DNA from: an uncultured Bacillota bacterium
Lineage (GTDB): Bacteria; Bacillota; Clostridia; Peptostreptococcales; Anaerovoracaceae
Assembly: GCA_949290475.1 (NCBI GenBank)
Contig: CASESB010000058.1
Span: forward strand, 1-42,583
Length of the DNA: 42,583 nt
Direction: 5' to 3'
Made by a program: the position numbers and the translations under genes. Position 1 is the stretch's first letter. Every line of letters starts with the position of its first letter. The notes under the pieces are model-generated. The model worked only from the letters and a program-made list of their open reading frames with translations, was not told the DNA's origin and searched no databases. Of this stretch, positions 32,786 to 38,989 are shown piece after piece.

Positions 32786-32814
32786 ATTATACCACCTCCG
32801 TCATACGATTGTAA
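32786..32814 (-). promoter_or_regulatory. Promoter of the hydrolase gene
   Basis: TTACAA (32809-32814), 17 bp and TATAAT (32786-32791) on the minus strand. Confidence 0.75.
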
Positions 32815-32891
32815 TACTTTCATACATATGATCCGAAATCCGCAGAGCTTCCGCGTTCACCCTCCGCACGCTAAAAAATATGCAAATAATA

Positions 32892-32920
32892 TTGACTTGC
32901 TCGCGAAAGAGATATAAAAT
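32892..32920 (+). promoter_or_regulatory. Promoter of tRNA-Ala
   Basis: TTGACT (32892-32897), 17 bp and TAAAAT (32915-32920), about 40 bp before the tRNA. Confidence 0.75.
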
Positions 32921-32961
32921 TTTATTTAGCTTCTGTGCGGTATATATGCCGCCGCATATAC

Positions 32962-33037
32962 GGGCCCGTAGCTCAGCCGGGAGAGCGCTGCGTTCGCAAC
33001 GCAGAGGTCGAGAGTTCGATCCTCTTCGGGTCCACCA
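32962..33037 (+). tRNA. tRNA-Ala (anticodon CGC)
   Basis: A 76-nt cloverleaf with a 7-bp acceptor GGGCCCG/CGGGTCC including G3-U70, the alanine identity pair. The D arm is GCTC/GAGC, the anticodon loop TTCGCAA gives CGC (reads GCG), the T arm loop is TTCGATC, and the CCA end is encoded. Alanine tRNA is also the tail donor for RqcH and the tmRNA mimic. Confidence 0.95.
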
Positions 33038-33091
33038 GCATCAAGAGAAAAGCGCGTTGAATCATTGAGATTTCAACGTGCTTTTTGATTT
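33032..33091 (+). repeat. 60-bp inverted repeat copy A (tRNA-Ala 3' end plus terminator)
   Basis: CCACCAGCATCAAGAGAAAA and the following hairpin are 56/60 identical to the reverse complement of 34060-34119, which ends the tmRNA gene. Each copy starts at the encoded CCA end. Confidence 0.9.
33048..33086 (+). terminator. Terminator of tRNA-Ala
   Basis: AAAAGCGCGTTGAA (33048-33061) pairs with TTCAACGTGCTTTT (33072-33085) in a 14-bp stem with one G-U pair, and ends in a T run. Confidence 0.85.
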
Positions 33092-33157
33092 GTCGTTTCC
33101 AGTCTGTTTCGGCAGCTGTGATATGGCTGATTAAGGCGGCTTTTTTTGTATACAAAC

Positions 33158-33186
33158 TTGTAAATGAGCGACAGGCGATATATAAT
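33158..33186 (+). promoter_or_regulatory. Promoter of the PNPOx-fold gene
   Basis: TTGTAA (33158-33163), 17 bp and TATAAT (33181-33186), 45 bp before the ATG. Confidence 0.8.
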
Positions 33187-33230
33187 GGTGATAAAAGAAT
33201 TATAAACATTGATCTTAAGGAGGTAATGAT

Positions 33231-33698
33231 ATGTTTAGAGAAATGCGCCTTAAGGAGCAGCAGCTGTCGCAGGAAGAAGCTGTTGCCATTCTCAAAAAGG
33301 TAACTCACGGCACGCTTGCCATCAACGGTGAGGATAAATATCCGTATTCCGTACCTGTCAGCTTTGCTTATGCGGATGGCAAAATCTATTTTCACGGCGC
33401 CCTTGCCGGCCAGAAGTACGATCTGCTGACTAAGAATCCTTCGGTTTGCCTTTCGGTCGTTGATCTCGATGACGTACAGCCTACAAAGTTTACGACATTC
33501 TACAGAAGCGTTATCGTATATGGAGATGTGAAGCGACTTACGACTCCGGAGGAGATAAAGCCGGCTATGCAAGCTACCGTAGAGAAGTATTCACCGGGCC
33601 TCATGGACGGCGGAATGAAATACGTGAAAGCTCAGGAGGGAAATTTCTGCGCTTACGAGATGACAATAGCGCATATGACAGCTAAGAGATCCGAGTAA
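33231..33698 (+). CDS. Pyridoxamine 5'-phosphate oxidase-fold flavin protein
   Basis: This 155-residue protein belongs to the small FMN-binding split-barrel family found in anaerobes (NimA/PNPOx-like). Motifs include MRLKEQQLSQEEAVAILKK, THGTLAINGEDKYPYSVPVS, FHGALAGQKYDLL and a C-terminal KYVKAQEGNFCAYEM. Some relatives reduce nitroimidazoles or bind haem; this one cannot be placed more exactly. AAGGAGGTAATGAT gives a strong ribosome-binding site. It is a single-gene unit between tRNA-Ala and tmRNA. Confidence 0.85.
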   Translation: MFREMRLKEQQLSQEEAVAILKKVTHGTLAINGEDKYPYSVPVSFAYADGKIYFHGALAGQKYDLLTKNPSVCLSVVDLDDVQPTKFTTFYRSVIVYGDVKRLTTPEEIKPAMQATVEKYSPGLMDGGMKYVKAQEGNFCAYEMTIAHMTAKRSE

Positions 33699-33729
33699 TG
33701 CACGCTGATTGCGCATACCCTTTTATGTG

Positions 33730-34002
33730 TTGTTAATTTATTGTTGTCAATCTGTTGTTGTTAAAGAAAGACGATAGATCGAAGATATTAACAAGAAAAG
33801 ATGTTTTTGACGGGTCGGCAAAAGCGAACTTGTTAAAGATAATCAAAAAAGGCTTTTGTTTAATGGAAAATGACCGGGCGAGAGCGTGAAACTTGTTAAA
33901 ATAAGGCCATTGTGAGCGGATGTTAACAACTGCGCCTCGGATGAACGCGTTTAAACAGCCGAAAATGTTAAAAAACAATGGTCAGTCATGATATATTAAC
34001 AA
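33730..34002. repeat. Cluster of TTGTTAA heptamers
   Basis: Seven exact copies of TTGTTAA or TTAACAA lie in 273 bp: forward at 33730, 33758, 33830 and 33893; reverse at 33788, 33923 and 33996. Near-matches also occur. Spacing is irregular. No convincing gene occupies this 360-bp gap; an 81-codon frame on the minus strand (33733-33978) is composed largely of these repeats. Confidence 0.6.
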
Positions 34003-34059
34003 GTCGGTCGATGACTGCGGGCGGCTGCGAAAAGCCTGTGTGGATGCACCGCAAATAAT

Positions 34060-34119
34060 GAATCAAAAAGCACGTTGAAATCTCAATGATTCAGCGTGCT
34101 TTTCTCTTGATGTTGGTGG
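34060..34119 (-). repeat. 60-bp inverted repeat copy B (tmRNA 3' end plus terminator)
   Basis: Reverse complement of copy A (33032-33091) with four differences, one in the spacer after CCA, two in the terminator stem and one at the end. Confidence 0.9.
34066..34103 (-). terminator. Terminator of tmRNA
   Basis: On the minus strand AAAAGCACGCTGAA pairs with TTCAACGTGCTTTT, with a T run beyond. Same hairpin as the one after tRNA-Ala. Confidence 0.85.
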
Positions 34120-34488
34120 AGATGATGGGGTTCGAACCCATGTCCGAAAGCGTTTCCGACGGACTTTCTCCGAGCGCAGCTTATGTTTTAGAGTTTCGCC
34201 TCTCGAAACGCCCAAAAGCAGGCTTCTCGATTAGCTATCCCGTTGTTCCCTCATGCTGCCGGGCTTTCACATGAAGTTTTCCTGTATGATCGATGTCGAT
34301 CATCCGGCCTACAGGTAAACCGGAGCCGACACGCACAGCTTATGGACTGCTTATGCAGCCATAGCTACAGGTGCGAAATTGTTGTTCTTTTTAGAGTTTA
34401 TATTTAAACGGCCACTTTTAACGTAGACTTGGCGACTACGGCTCGCTTATCCGGCTTCCACACCCCCGTCGAAACCAAAAACATCCCC
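34114..34488 (-). ncRNA. ssrA: Transfer-messenger RNA
   Basis: tmRNA of about 375 nt rescues stalled ribosomes and tags the peptide for degradation. The 5' GGGGATG pairs with the 3' CATCTCC before ACCA, forming the alanyl acceptor. GGTTTCGACGGGGGTGTGG is the highly conserved 5' segment and GGGTTCGAACCC is the T arm. The tag frame ends ...NNNFAPVAMAA then TAA; the resume codon is not certain, but the residues before NNNF are SKK. Its partner gene smpB lies about 400 bp upstream on the same strand. Confidence 0.97.
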
Positions 34489-34500
34489 GTGTATACTTTA

Positions 34501-34506
34501 ATTATA
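34501..34506 (-). promoter_or_regulatory. Probable -10 of ssrA
   Basis: TATAAT lies 13 bp before the mature 5' end, so a short precursor leader would be trimmed. The -35 is poor (ATGACG-like). Confidence 0.45.
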
Positions 34507-34535
34507 ACACATCAGGCTTCATTCGTCATCTTATA

Positions 34536-34877
34536 TTACAGATGCTCGTCCTCATCGGCTGCCTCGTCGGCTTCATCCGACTTGGCCCTGTATTCCTCCT
34601 TGACGTCGTCGATCTGCTGCTGCAGATCCTCGATGGTCGCCTCGTGATTCCTTATCTGCTCGCAATATTCTCTGATGCGTTTATCGTCGATCTTGTCGTC
34701 GACAAACAGACTGTAGCAGTAATCGCCTATATCCCTCTTAACGGAATTCATGCTCTGCTTTTCGGAGCTTATCTTAGCCTTCAGCTTGCTAACCTCAAGA
34801 AGCTCTCCCGCCTTGCTGCCAGCCTTGTTCATGGCTGCTCCTGCTGTTTTGCCCACTTTGTTGAGAAAACTCTGCAT
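34536..34877 (-). CDS. Small coiled-coil protein of unknown function
   Basis: This 113-residue protein starts with an Ala/Lys-rich amphipathic stretch (VGKTAGAAMNKAGSKAGELL). A long predicted coiled coil covers about 30-100, containing DDKRIREYCEQIRNHE and IEDLQQQIDDVKEEY. The tail is acidic (ADEAADEDEHL). No transmembrane helix or metal site is seen. It resembles the N-terminal helical part of some Clostridia zinc-ribbon proteins, but no ribbon is present. AGGAGGGCACACC precedes the ATG. It lies between smpB and ssrA. Confidence 0.75.
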   Translation of the reverse strand: MQSFLNKVGKTAGAAMNKAGSKAGELLEVSKLKAKISSEKQSMNSVKRDIGDYCYSLFVDDKIDDKRIREYCEQIRNHEATIEDLQQQIDDVKEEYRAKSDEADEAADEDEHL

Positions 34878-34889
34878 GGTGTGCCCTCC

Positions 34890-35333
34890 TTACTTTCTCA
34901 TGGCCTGCTGCATCCTCCTGTCAGCATCCCTCTTAGCGATATCGTGTCTCTTGTCATACTGCTTTTTGCCGCGAGCCAGCGCGATCTCGACCTTGGCCAG
35001 CCCTCTGTCATTAATGTACATCCTGAGCGGCACTAAAGTCAAGCCCTTTAGCGTCGTCTGTCCGATCAATTTCCTTATCTCACGTTTATGGAGCAGCAGC
35101 TTGCGCGGTCTCAGAGGATCGCCGTTGAACCTGTTTCCCTGCTCATAAGGGCTTATGTTCATGCCGTAGAGGATCACTTCCTCCCCCTCTATCTTCGCAT
35201 AGCTTTCCTTTATGCTCACCTTGCCCTGCCTTACGGACTTGATCTCCGTCCCGGTGAGACTTATACCCGCTTCATACGTCTCTTCTATGAAATAATCGTG
35301 TCTGGCTTTTTTATTGTTGGCTACGAGCTTCAT
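34890..35333 (-). CDS. smpB: SsrA-binding protein SmpB
   Basis: SmpB, 147 residues, binds the tRNA-like end of tmRNA and enters the decoding centre. The core has [40 protein letters not shown], the [13 protein letters not shown] block, and a basic C-terminal tail [17 protein letters not shown]. That tail reads the empty mRNA channel. The gene is upstream of ssrA on the same strand, with one small gene between. Normal length. Confidence 0.97.
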   Translation of the reverse strand: MKLVANNKKARHDYFIEETYEAGISLTGTEIKSVRQGKVSIKESYAKIEGEEVILYGMNISPYEQGNRFNGDPLRPRKLLLHKREIRKLIGQTTLKGLTLVPLRMYINDRGLAKVEIALARGKKQYDKRHDIAKRDADRRMQQAMRK

Positions 35334-35359
35334 TCACCGTCATCCTTTCCGGCGGCTTC

Positions 35360-35875
35360 CTACAGGAGCCCTATCTCGCCGAACGGATAAAGCCTGAAGA
35401 AAGCCTTCCCTATTATATCATCCTCGCTGATGGTGCCTACTTCTTCCGATCTGCTGTCGAGGCTGACGCTCCTGTTGTCGCCCATGACGAAAACCTGATC
35501 CTCAGGCACCACGTAATCGTATATCTCTCCCGTCGTAAAGCCCTCGAGCGTATAATCCTCGCTGAGCAGCTCGCCGTTTCTGTACACGCTGCCGTCCGTT
35601 ATCGTCACCACGTCGTTTTCTACCGCTATCACGCGCTTTATCAGTATCTTGTTACCGCTGCCGTCATCCTTCTGCACATCCGAATCGAAGATGATGATAT
35701 CTCCGTATCCCGGATGATCCTTGCCCAGGTATGCCAGCTTGTTGACGAACAGATAGTTGTTCTCATAGAGCGTGGGCTCCATCGATCTTTCCTTCACTAT
35801 CGTCGGCTTTATGACCAGGGTGATGGCTATGACTATGACCAGAGCTATGATTATATCCTTGATCAGTTCCTTCAT
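35360..35875 (-). CDS. lepB: Type I signal peptidase (intact catalytic dyad)
   Basis: This 171-residue single-pass membrane protease removes signal peptides from exported proteins. A membrane helix (about 7-22) precedes the nucleophile Ser31 in RSMEPTL. The general base Lys80 is in LIKRVIAV, and GDNRSVSLDSRSEEVG is the standard box E. The start codon follows the upstream signal peptidase stop directly (TAAATG), with GGAGGTATCGACTAA as ribosome-binding site. The adjacent paralogue lacks the base, so this copy is probably the working enzyme. Confidence 0.94.
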   Translation of the reverse strand: MKELIKDIIIALVIVIAITLVIKPTIVKERSMEPTLYENNYLFVNKLAYLGKDHPGYGDIIIFDSDVQKDDGSGNKILIKRVIAVENDVVTITDGSVYRNGELLSEDYTLEGFTTGEIYDYVVPEDQVFVMGDNRSVSLDSRSEEVGTISEDDIIGKAFFRLYPFGEIGLL

Positions 35876-36424
35876 TTAGTCGATACCTCCAAAGCGCGAA
35901 AACGGCCATACGCTGAAGAGCACATTGCCCTTGATGTCCCGCATGTCCACCGGCCCGAGCTTTTTATTTCTGCTGTCGAGATGCTCCTGCCTGTTATCGC
36001 AGAGAAGAAAAACCTCGTTCTTTGACAGCTTCACCTTCATCTCGCCGTCAGAGCCCTCTATGCCGTTCTCCGTGATATATTCCTCGCCGTCTATATACAC
36101 CTTGCCGTCCTTGATCTCTACCGTTTCCCCCGGCAGTCCGGCTACGCGCGCTATTATATTGTCATCCGATATCTTCTGCGCGTTCTCGGCGTTCTTTTCC
36201 AGGATAACTAACTGATCTCGCTCCGGAAGCCCGCGCTTCTGCGAATATGCCGTTTTGCTCACGACAAGCACCTGACCGTCCTCTATCGTCGGCGACATGG
36301 CGTTCCCTTCGTTGACCTCAGGCGCCACCAGAACAAACATCACTATCGCCAGCGCTATCGCCACCATGTAAGGCGACTTTCTCCGCCTTGAATATCCCGT
36401 TTCAGTTGTCGATCTGCTACTCAT
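35876..36424 (-). CDS. Divergent type I signal peptidase lacking the catalytic lysine
   Basis: This 182-residue signal peptidase I homologue has one membrane helix (about 20-34). The nucleophile Ser44 is kept in NAMSPTIEDG. Where box D should read KR, it has IIARVAGLPGE, with Ala92 (GCG codon) in place of lysine. Box E is also altered: LCDNRQEHLDSRNKKLG has Cys for Gly and His for Ser. A serine-lysine dyad is therefore incomplete and no His substitutes at that site. It may be inactive, act as a regulatory partner, or use another base. It is translated just ahead of the intact copy. Confidence 0.85.
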   Translation of the reverse strand: MSSRSTTETGYSRRRKSPYMVAIALAIVMFVLVAPEVNEGNAMSPTIEDGQVLVVSKTAYSQKRGLPERDQLVILEKNAENAQKISDDNIIARVAGLPGETVEIKDGKVYIDGEEYITENGIEGSDGEMKVKLSKNEVFLLCDNRQEHLDSRNKKLGPVDMRDIKGNVLFSVWPFSRFGGID

Positions 36425-36426
36425 AA

Positions 36427-37392
36427 CTAATCCTTTCCTCGTATCAACAGCTTCTCGGCTCTTGCAAAATTCTCCGGTGCCGGAGCTTCTATGATCCTGC
36501 CTCTCAGTCCCTGGGGCACCTGCGGTATGTCGGCAAACTCCAGCCTGTATGCATGCAGCAGCTGAGTCGTTATGCCGTATTTTCTGAGCTCACCGTTTAT
36601 CCTTCTGTCGCCGTACTTGGCGTCTCCCGCCAGCGGAAATCCGGCATTGGCAAGATGCACTCTTATCTGATGCGTGCGCCCCGTCAGTATCCCCGCTTCA
36701 ACAAGGGAGAAGCGCTCTCCTGTCCTTACAGGTCTGACGCGCGTTACAGCGGCCTTACCTCCGTCCGCCGTCACCTGCGAAATATTCTTTGCCTCGTCCT
36801 TTGCCATCCTGTCTTCAAAGACCGCCGGCGTATCGAAGCATCCGCACACAATGGTGAGATAAAACTTCCCGATCCCCTCGCGCCGCCTTATCAGCTGCGT
36901 AAGCTCACGCAGAGCCGCCGCATTCTTGCCGAATATCACCAGCCCTGTCGTATTGCGATCCAGACGGTTAACGGGAGCAGGCGTGAACGTCTTTTCGCTC
37001 GCAGGGTCAAAATCGCCCTTTTCCTGCAGATATCCGCAGACTTGGTTTGCCAGCGTGTTTTTCTTCTCGCGCGAATCGCCGTGCGTCAGAAGACCTCGCG
37101 GCTTGTCTACTATCAGGATATCCTCATCCTCGTATATGACCCGGAACTGCTTTCTGGCCGCCGGCTTCTTTCTCTCCGCCGTCAGCTGTGCCAGCCTTTC
37201 ATCGGTAATATAAAGCGCCAGCTCGTCCCCGGCCTTCAGCATCGTATCCTCTCCTGCGCGTCTGCCGTTGAGCTTGACATCCTTCCTTATCATCCTGTAG
37301 ATGCCGCTCAGAGACGCACGTTTCAGATACTTTCTCAAAAACCTGTCAAGCCTTTGATTTGCCTCGTTTTCGGTTATTAATAATTTCACCAT
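36427..37392 (-). CDS. RluA-family pseudouridine synthase
   Basis: This 321-residue second RluA-family enzyme has an N-terminal S4-like domain (NQRLDRFLRKYLKRASLSGI) and a catalytic domain. The latter has IVDKPRGLLTHGDS, active-site NRLDRNTTGLVIFGK and GRTHQIRVHLANAGFPL. It is RluC/RluA-like rather than RluD. Site specificity cannot be predicted. The -10 element lies 7 nt before the ATG and no Shine-Dalgarno is seen, so the transcript may be leaderless. The stop is 2 bp before the divergent signal peptidase start. Confidence 0.92.
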   Translation of the reverse strand: MVKLLITENEANQRLDRFLRKYLKRASLSGIYRMIRKDVKLNGRRAGEDTMLKAGDELALYITDERLAQLTAERKKPAARKQFRVIYEDEDILIVDKPRGLLTHGDSREKKNTLANQVCGYLQEKGDFDPASEKTFTPAPVNRLDRNTTGLVIFGKNAAALRELTQLIRRREGIGKFYLTIVCGCFDTPAVFEDRMAKDEAKNISQVTADGGKAAVTRVRPVRTGERFSLVEAGILTGRTHQIRVHLANAGFPLAGDAKYGDRRINGELRKYGITTQLLHAYRLEFADIPQVPQGLRGRIIEAPAPENFARAEKLLIRGKD

Positions 37393-37399
37393 AAATAAG

Positions 37400-37423
37400 A
37401 TTATACAACAAATTGACAGTCAA
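37400..37423 (-). promoter_or_regulatory. Promoter with palindrome, likely leaderless start
   Basis: TATAAT (37400-37405) on the minus strand ends 7 nt before the ATG of the RluA-family gene. A TTGAC-A-GTCAA palindrome (37413-37423) overlaps the spacer and may be an operator. The -35 is unclear. Confidence 0.5.
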
Positions 37424-37489
37424 TTACAGATTAATGTCTATAAATTTTCATCTGTGAAGAAATTTTCATCAAAAAGCCCGCTTTTGGAT

Positions 37490-37518
37490 TTGAGAAAAAA
37501 AAAGAAATATGTTAGAGT
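37490..37518 (+). promoter_or_regulatory. Possible promoter of the MltG-like fragment and fba
   Basis: TTGAGA (37490-37495), 17 bp with an A-rich spacer, and TAGAGT (37513-37518). The match is moderate. An overlapping TATATATG is an alternative -10. Confidence 0.4.
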
Positions 37519-37557
37519 ATATATGTATGCGATAAATACATATAAAGGAGTATCGAG

Positions 37558-37950
37558 ATGAGGAAACTCAAGGATTTTTTTTACGATAAGAACGACATAC
37601 TGATCGTGCTGCTGATACTGGCAGCGGCAGCCTTCATAATATATACGCGGATCGGCGCCATAATGGATTATCCTGAGCAGCTGGCAAAGGAAGCCGCTGC
37701 AGCCCAGGAGCAGCAGGTCGAAGAAACTGCCACGGAATCCACGGTAGTGTCGATAACTATCGACGAGGACGATACGATAACAACCGTATCCGAAGCGCTG
37801 GCTGATGAAGGCCTGGTTGATTCGGCAGCCGATTTCGAGGAATACGCGACTGATGCAGCGGGAGAAGATGGAGAAGTGACCTTGAGCACAGGCACCTTCC
37901 AGATCCCGGAGGGCTCTTCAGACGAAGAGATACTCGATATCATAATATAG
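37558..37950 (+). CDS. Membrane-anchored MltG-like fragment
   Basis: This 130-residue protein has a membrane helix (about 13-30), an acidic Ala/Glu-rich linker and a C-terminal region. The latter ends TFQIPEGSSDEEILDIII, which resembles the LysM-like segment of the endolytic transglycosylase MltG (YceG). The catalytic domain of MltG is missing. In other Clostridia small YceG-like proteins of this kind exist; their role is unknown. AAAGGAGTATCGAG precedes the ATG. It lies 36 bp before the aldolase gene, in the same direction. Confidence 0.65.
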   Translation: MRKLKDFFYDKNDILIVLLILAAAAFIIYTRIGAIMDYPEQLAKEAAAAQEQQVEETATESTVVSITIDEDDTITTVSEALADEGLVDSAADFEEYATDAAGEDGEVTLSTGTFQIPEGSSDEEILDIII

Positions 37951-37986
37951 TCCAATGTGTTTAACAGTCTTAAAAGGAGGAAGATC

Positions 37987-38916
37987 ATGGCTTTAGTTAC
38001 TACAAAGGATATGTTCGCAAAGGCCCTGACACAGGATTACGCCGTTGGCGCGTTTAACGTCAACAATATGGAGATCATCCAGGGTATAGTCGAGGCAGCC
38101 ATGGAGGAAAAGGCTCCGCTAATACTCCAGGTTTCAGCAGGTGCAAGGAAATACGCCAAGCCCGTATACCTGGTCAAGCTCGTAGAGGCGGCTATCGAAG
38201 ACACCGGACTCGATATCGCACTGCATCTCGACCACGGCGAAGACTTCGACATCTGCAAGAAATGCGTTGACGACGGGTTCACGTCAATAATGATAGACGG
38301 TTCCAAGCACCCGTTCGAGGAGAATATAAGGCTGACCAAAGAAGTAGTGGAATACGCCCACAGCAAGGGCGTATCGGTAGAGGCCGAGCTGGGCAAGCTG
38401 GCCGGCATAGAGGACAACATCAATGTAGATGCCAGGAACGCCACCTTCACAGATCCTGAGGAAGCGGCCGAATTCGTGGAAAAGACAGGCGTCGATTCTC
38501 TGGCCGTAGCCATAGGCACCAGCCACGGCGCTTATAAATTCAAAGGAACGCCGTACCTTGATTTTGACAGACTCCAGGAGATCCACAAGCTGATCCCTGA
38601 TACGCCGCTCGTACTTCACGGCGCGTCCACGGTTCTTCCTGAATTCGTGGAAAAGTGCAATCAATACGGCGGCAGCATCCCGGGAGCGCAGGGCGTGCCT
38701 GAGGACATGATAAAGACCGCCACGAAGCACGGCGTATGCAAGGTCAATATCGATACCGACCTGAGGCTGGCCATGACTGCCGAAATAAGGAAACACTTCG
38801 CAGAGCATCCCGAGGACTTCGATCCGAGAAAATATCTCGGTCCTGCAAGATCTGCAATCAAGGGCATGGTACAGCACAAGATCAGAAACGTACTCAACGC
38901 TTCCAATAAACGATAG
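37987..38916 (+). CDS. fba: Class II fructose-bisphosphate aldolase
   Basis: This 309-residue zinc-dependent aldolase cleaves fructose-1,6-bisphosphate in glycolysis. The zinc site is seen in LHLDHGEDFDICKKC and GTSHGAYKFKG and in VLHGASTVLPE, with the EAELGKLAG loop between. NIDTDLRLAMTAEIR is the late phosphate-binding segment. AGGAGGAAGATC fixes ATG 37987; an earlier frame start at 37957 is not supported. A strong terminator follows. Confidence 0.97.
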   Translation: MALVTTKDMFAKALTQDYAVGAFNVNNMEIIQGIVEAAMEEKAPLILQVSAGARKYAKPVYLVKLVEAAIEDTGLDIALHLDHGEDFDICKKCVDDGFTSIMIDGSKHPFEENIRLTKEVVEYAHSKGVSVEAELGKLAGIEDNINVDARNATFTDPEEAAEFVEKTGVDSLAVAIGTSHGAYKFKGTPYLDFDRLQEIHKLIPDTPLVLHGASTVLPEFVEKCNQYGGSIPGAQGVPEDMIKTATKHGVCKVNIDTDLRLAMTAEIRKHFAEHPEDFDPRKYLGPARSAIKGMVQHKIRNVLNASNKR

Positions 38917-38926
38917 TTATGGATTT

Positions 38927-38965
38927 AAAAAAATCAGGGGCTATGAATTAGTCCCTGATTTTTTT
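38927..38965. terminator. Bidirectional terminator after fba
   Basis: AAAAAAATCAGGG and CCCTGATTTTTTT form a perfect 13-bp stem with a 13-nt loop. It serves fba and, from the other side, probably the amidohydrolase gene. Confidence 0.9.
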
Positions 38966-38989
38966 AATCCTCATGTTTTTTAATCACAC

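Noticed and set aside
32973-33572. 199-codon minus-strand frame over tRNA-Ala and the PNPOx gene
   Set aside because: Crosses a tRNA gene and is antisense to a well-supported coding gene.
33733-33978. 81-codon minus-strand frame between the PNPOx gene and tmRNA
   Set aside because: Repetitive Phe/Asn-rich sequence created by the TTGTTAA heptamers; no ribosome-binding site and no recognisable family.
33032-34119. Integrated element between tRNA-Ala and tmRNA
   Set aside because: No integrase, recombinase or phage-like gene lies in between, and the repeats are inverted rather than direct, so att sites are not supported.
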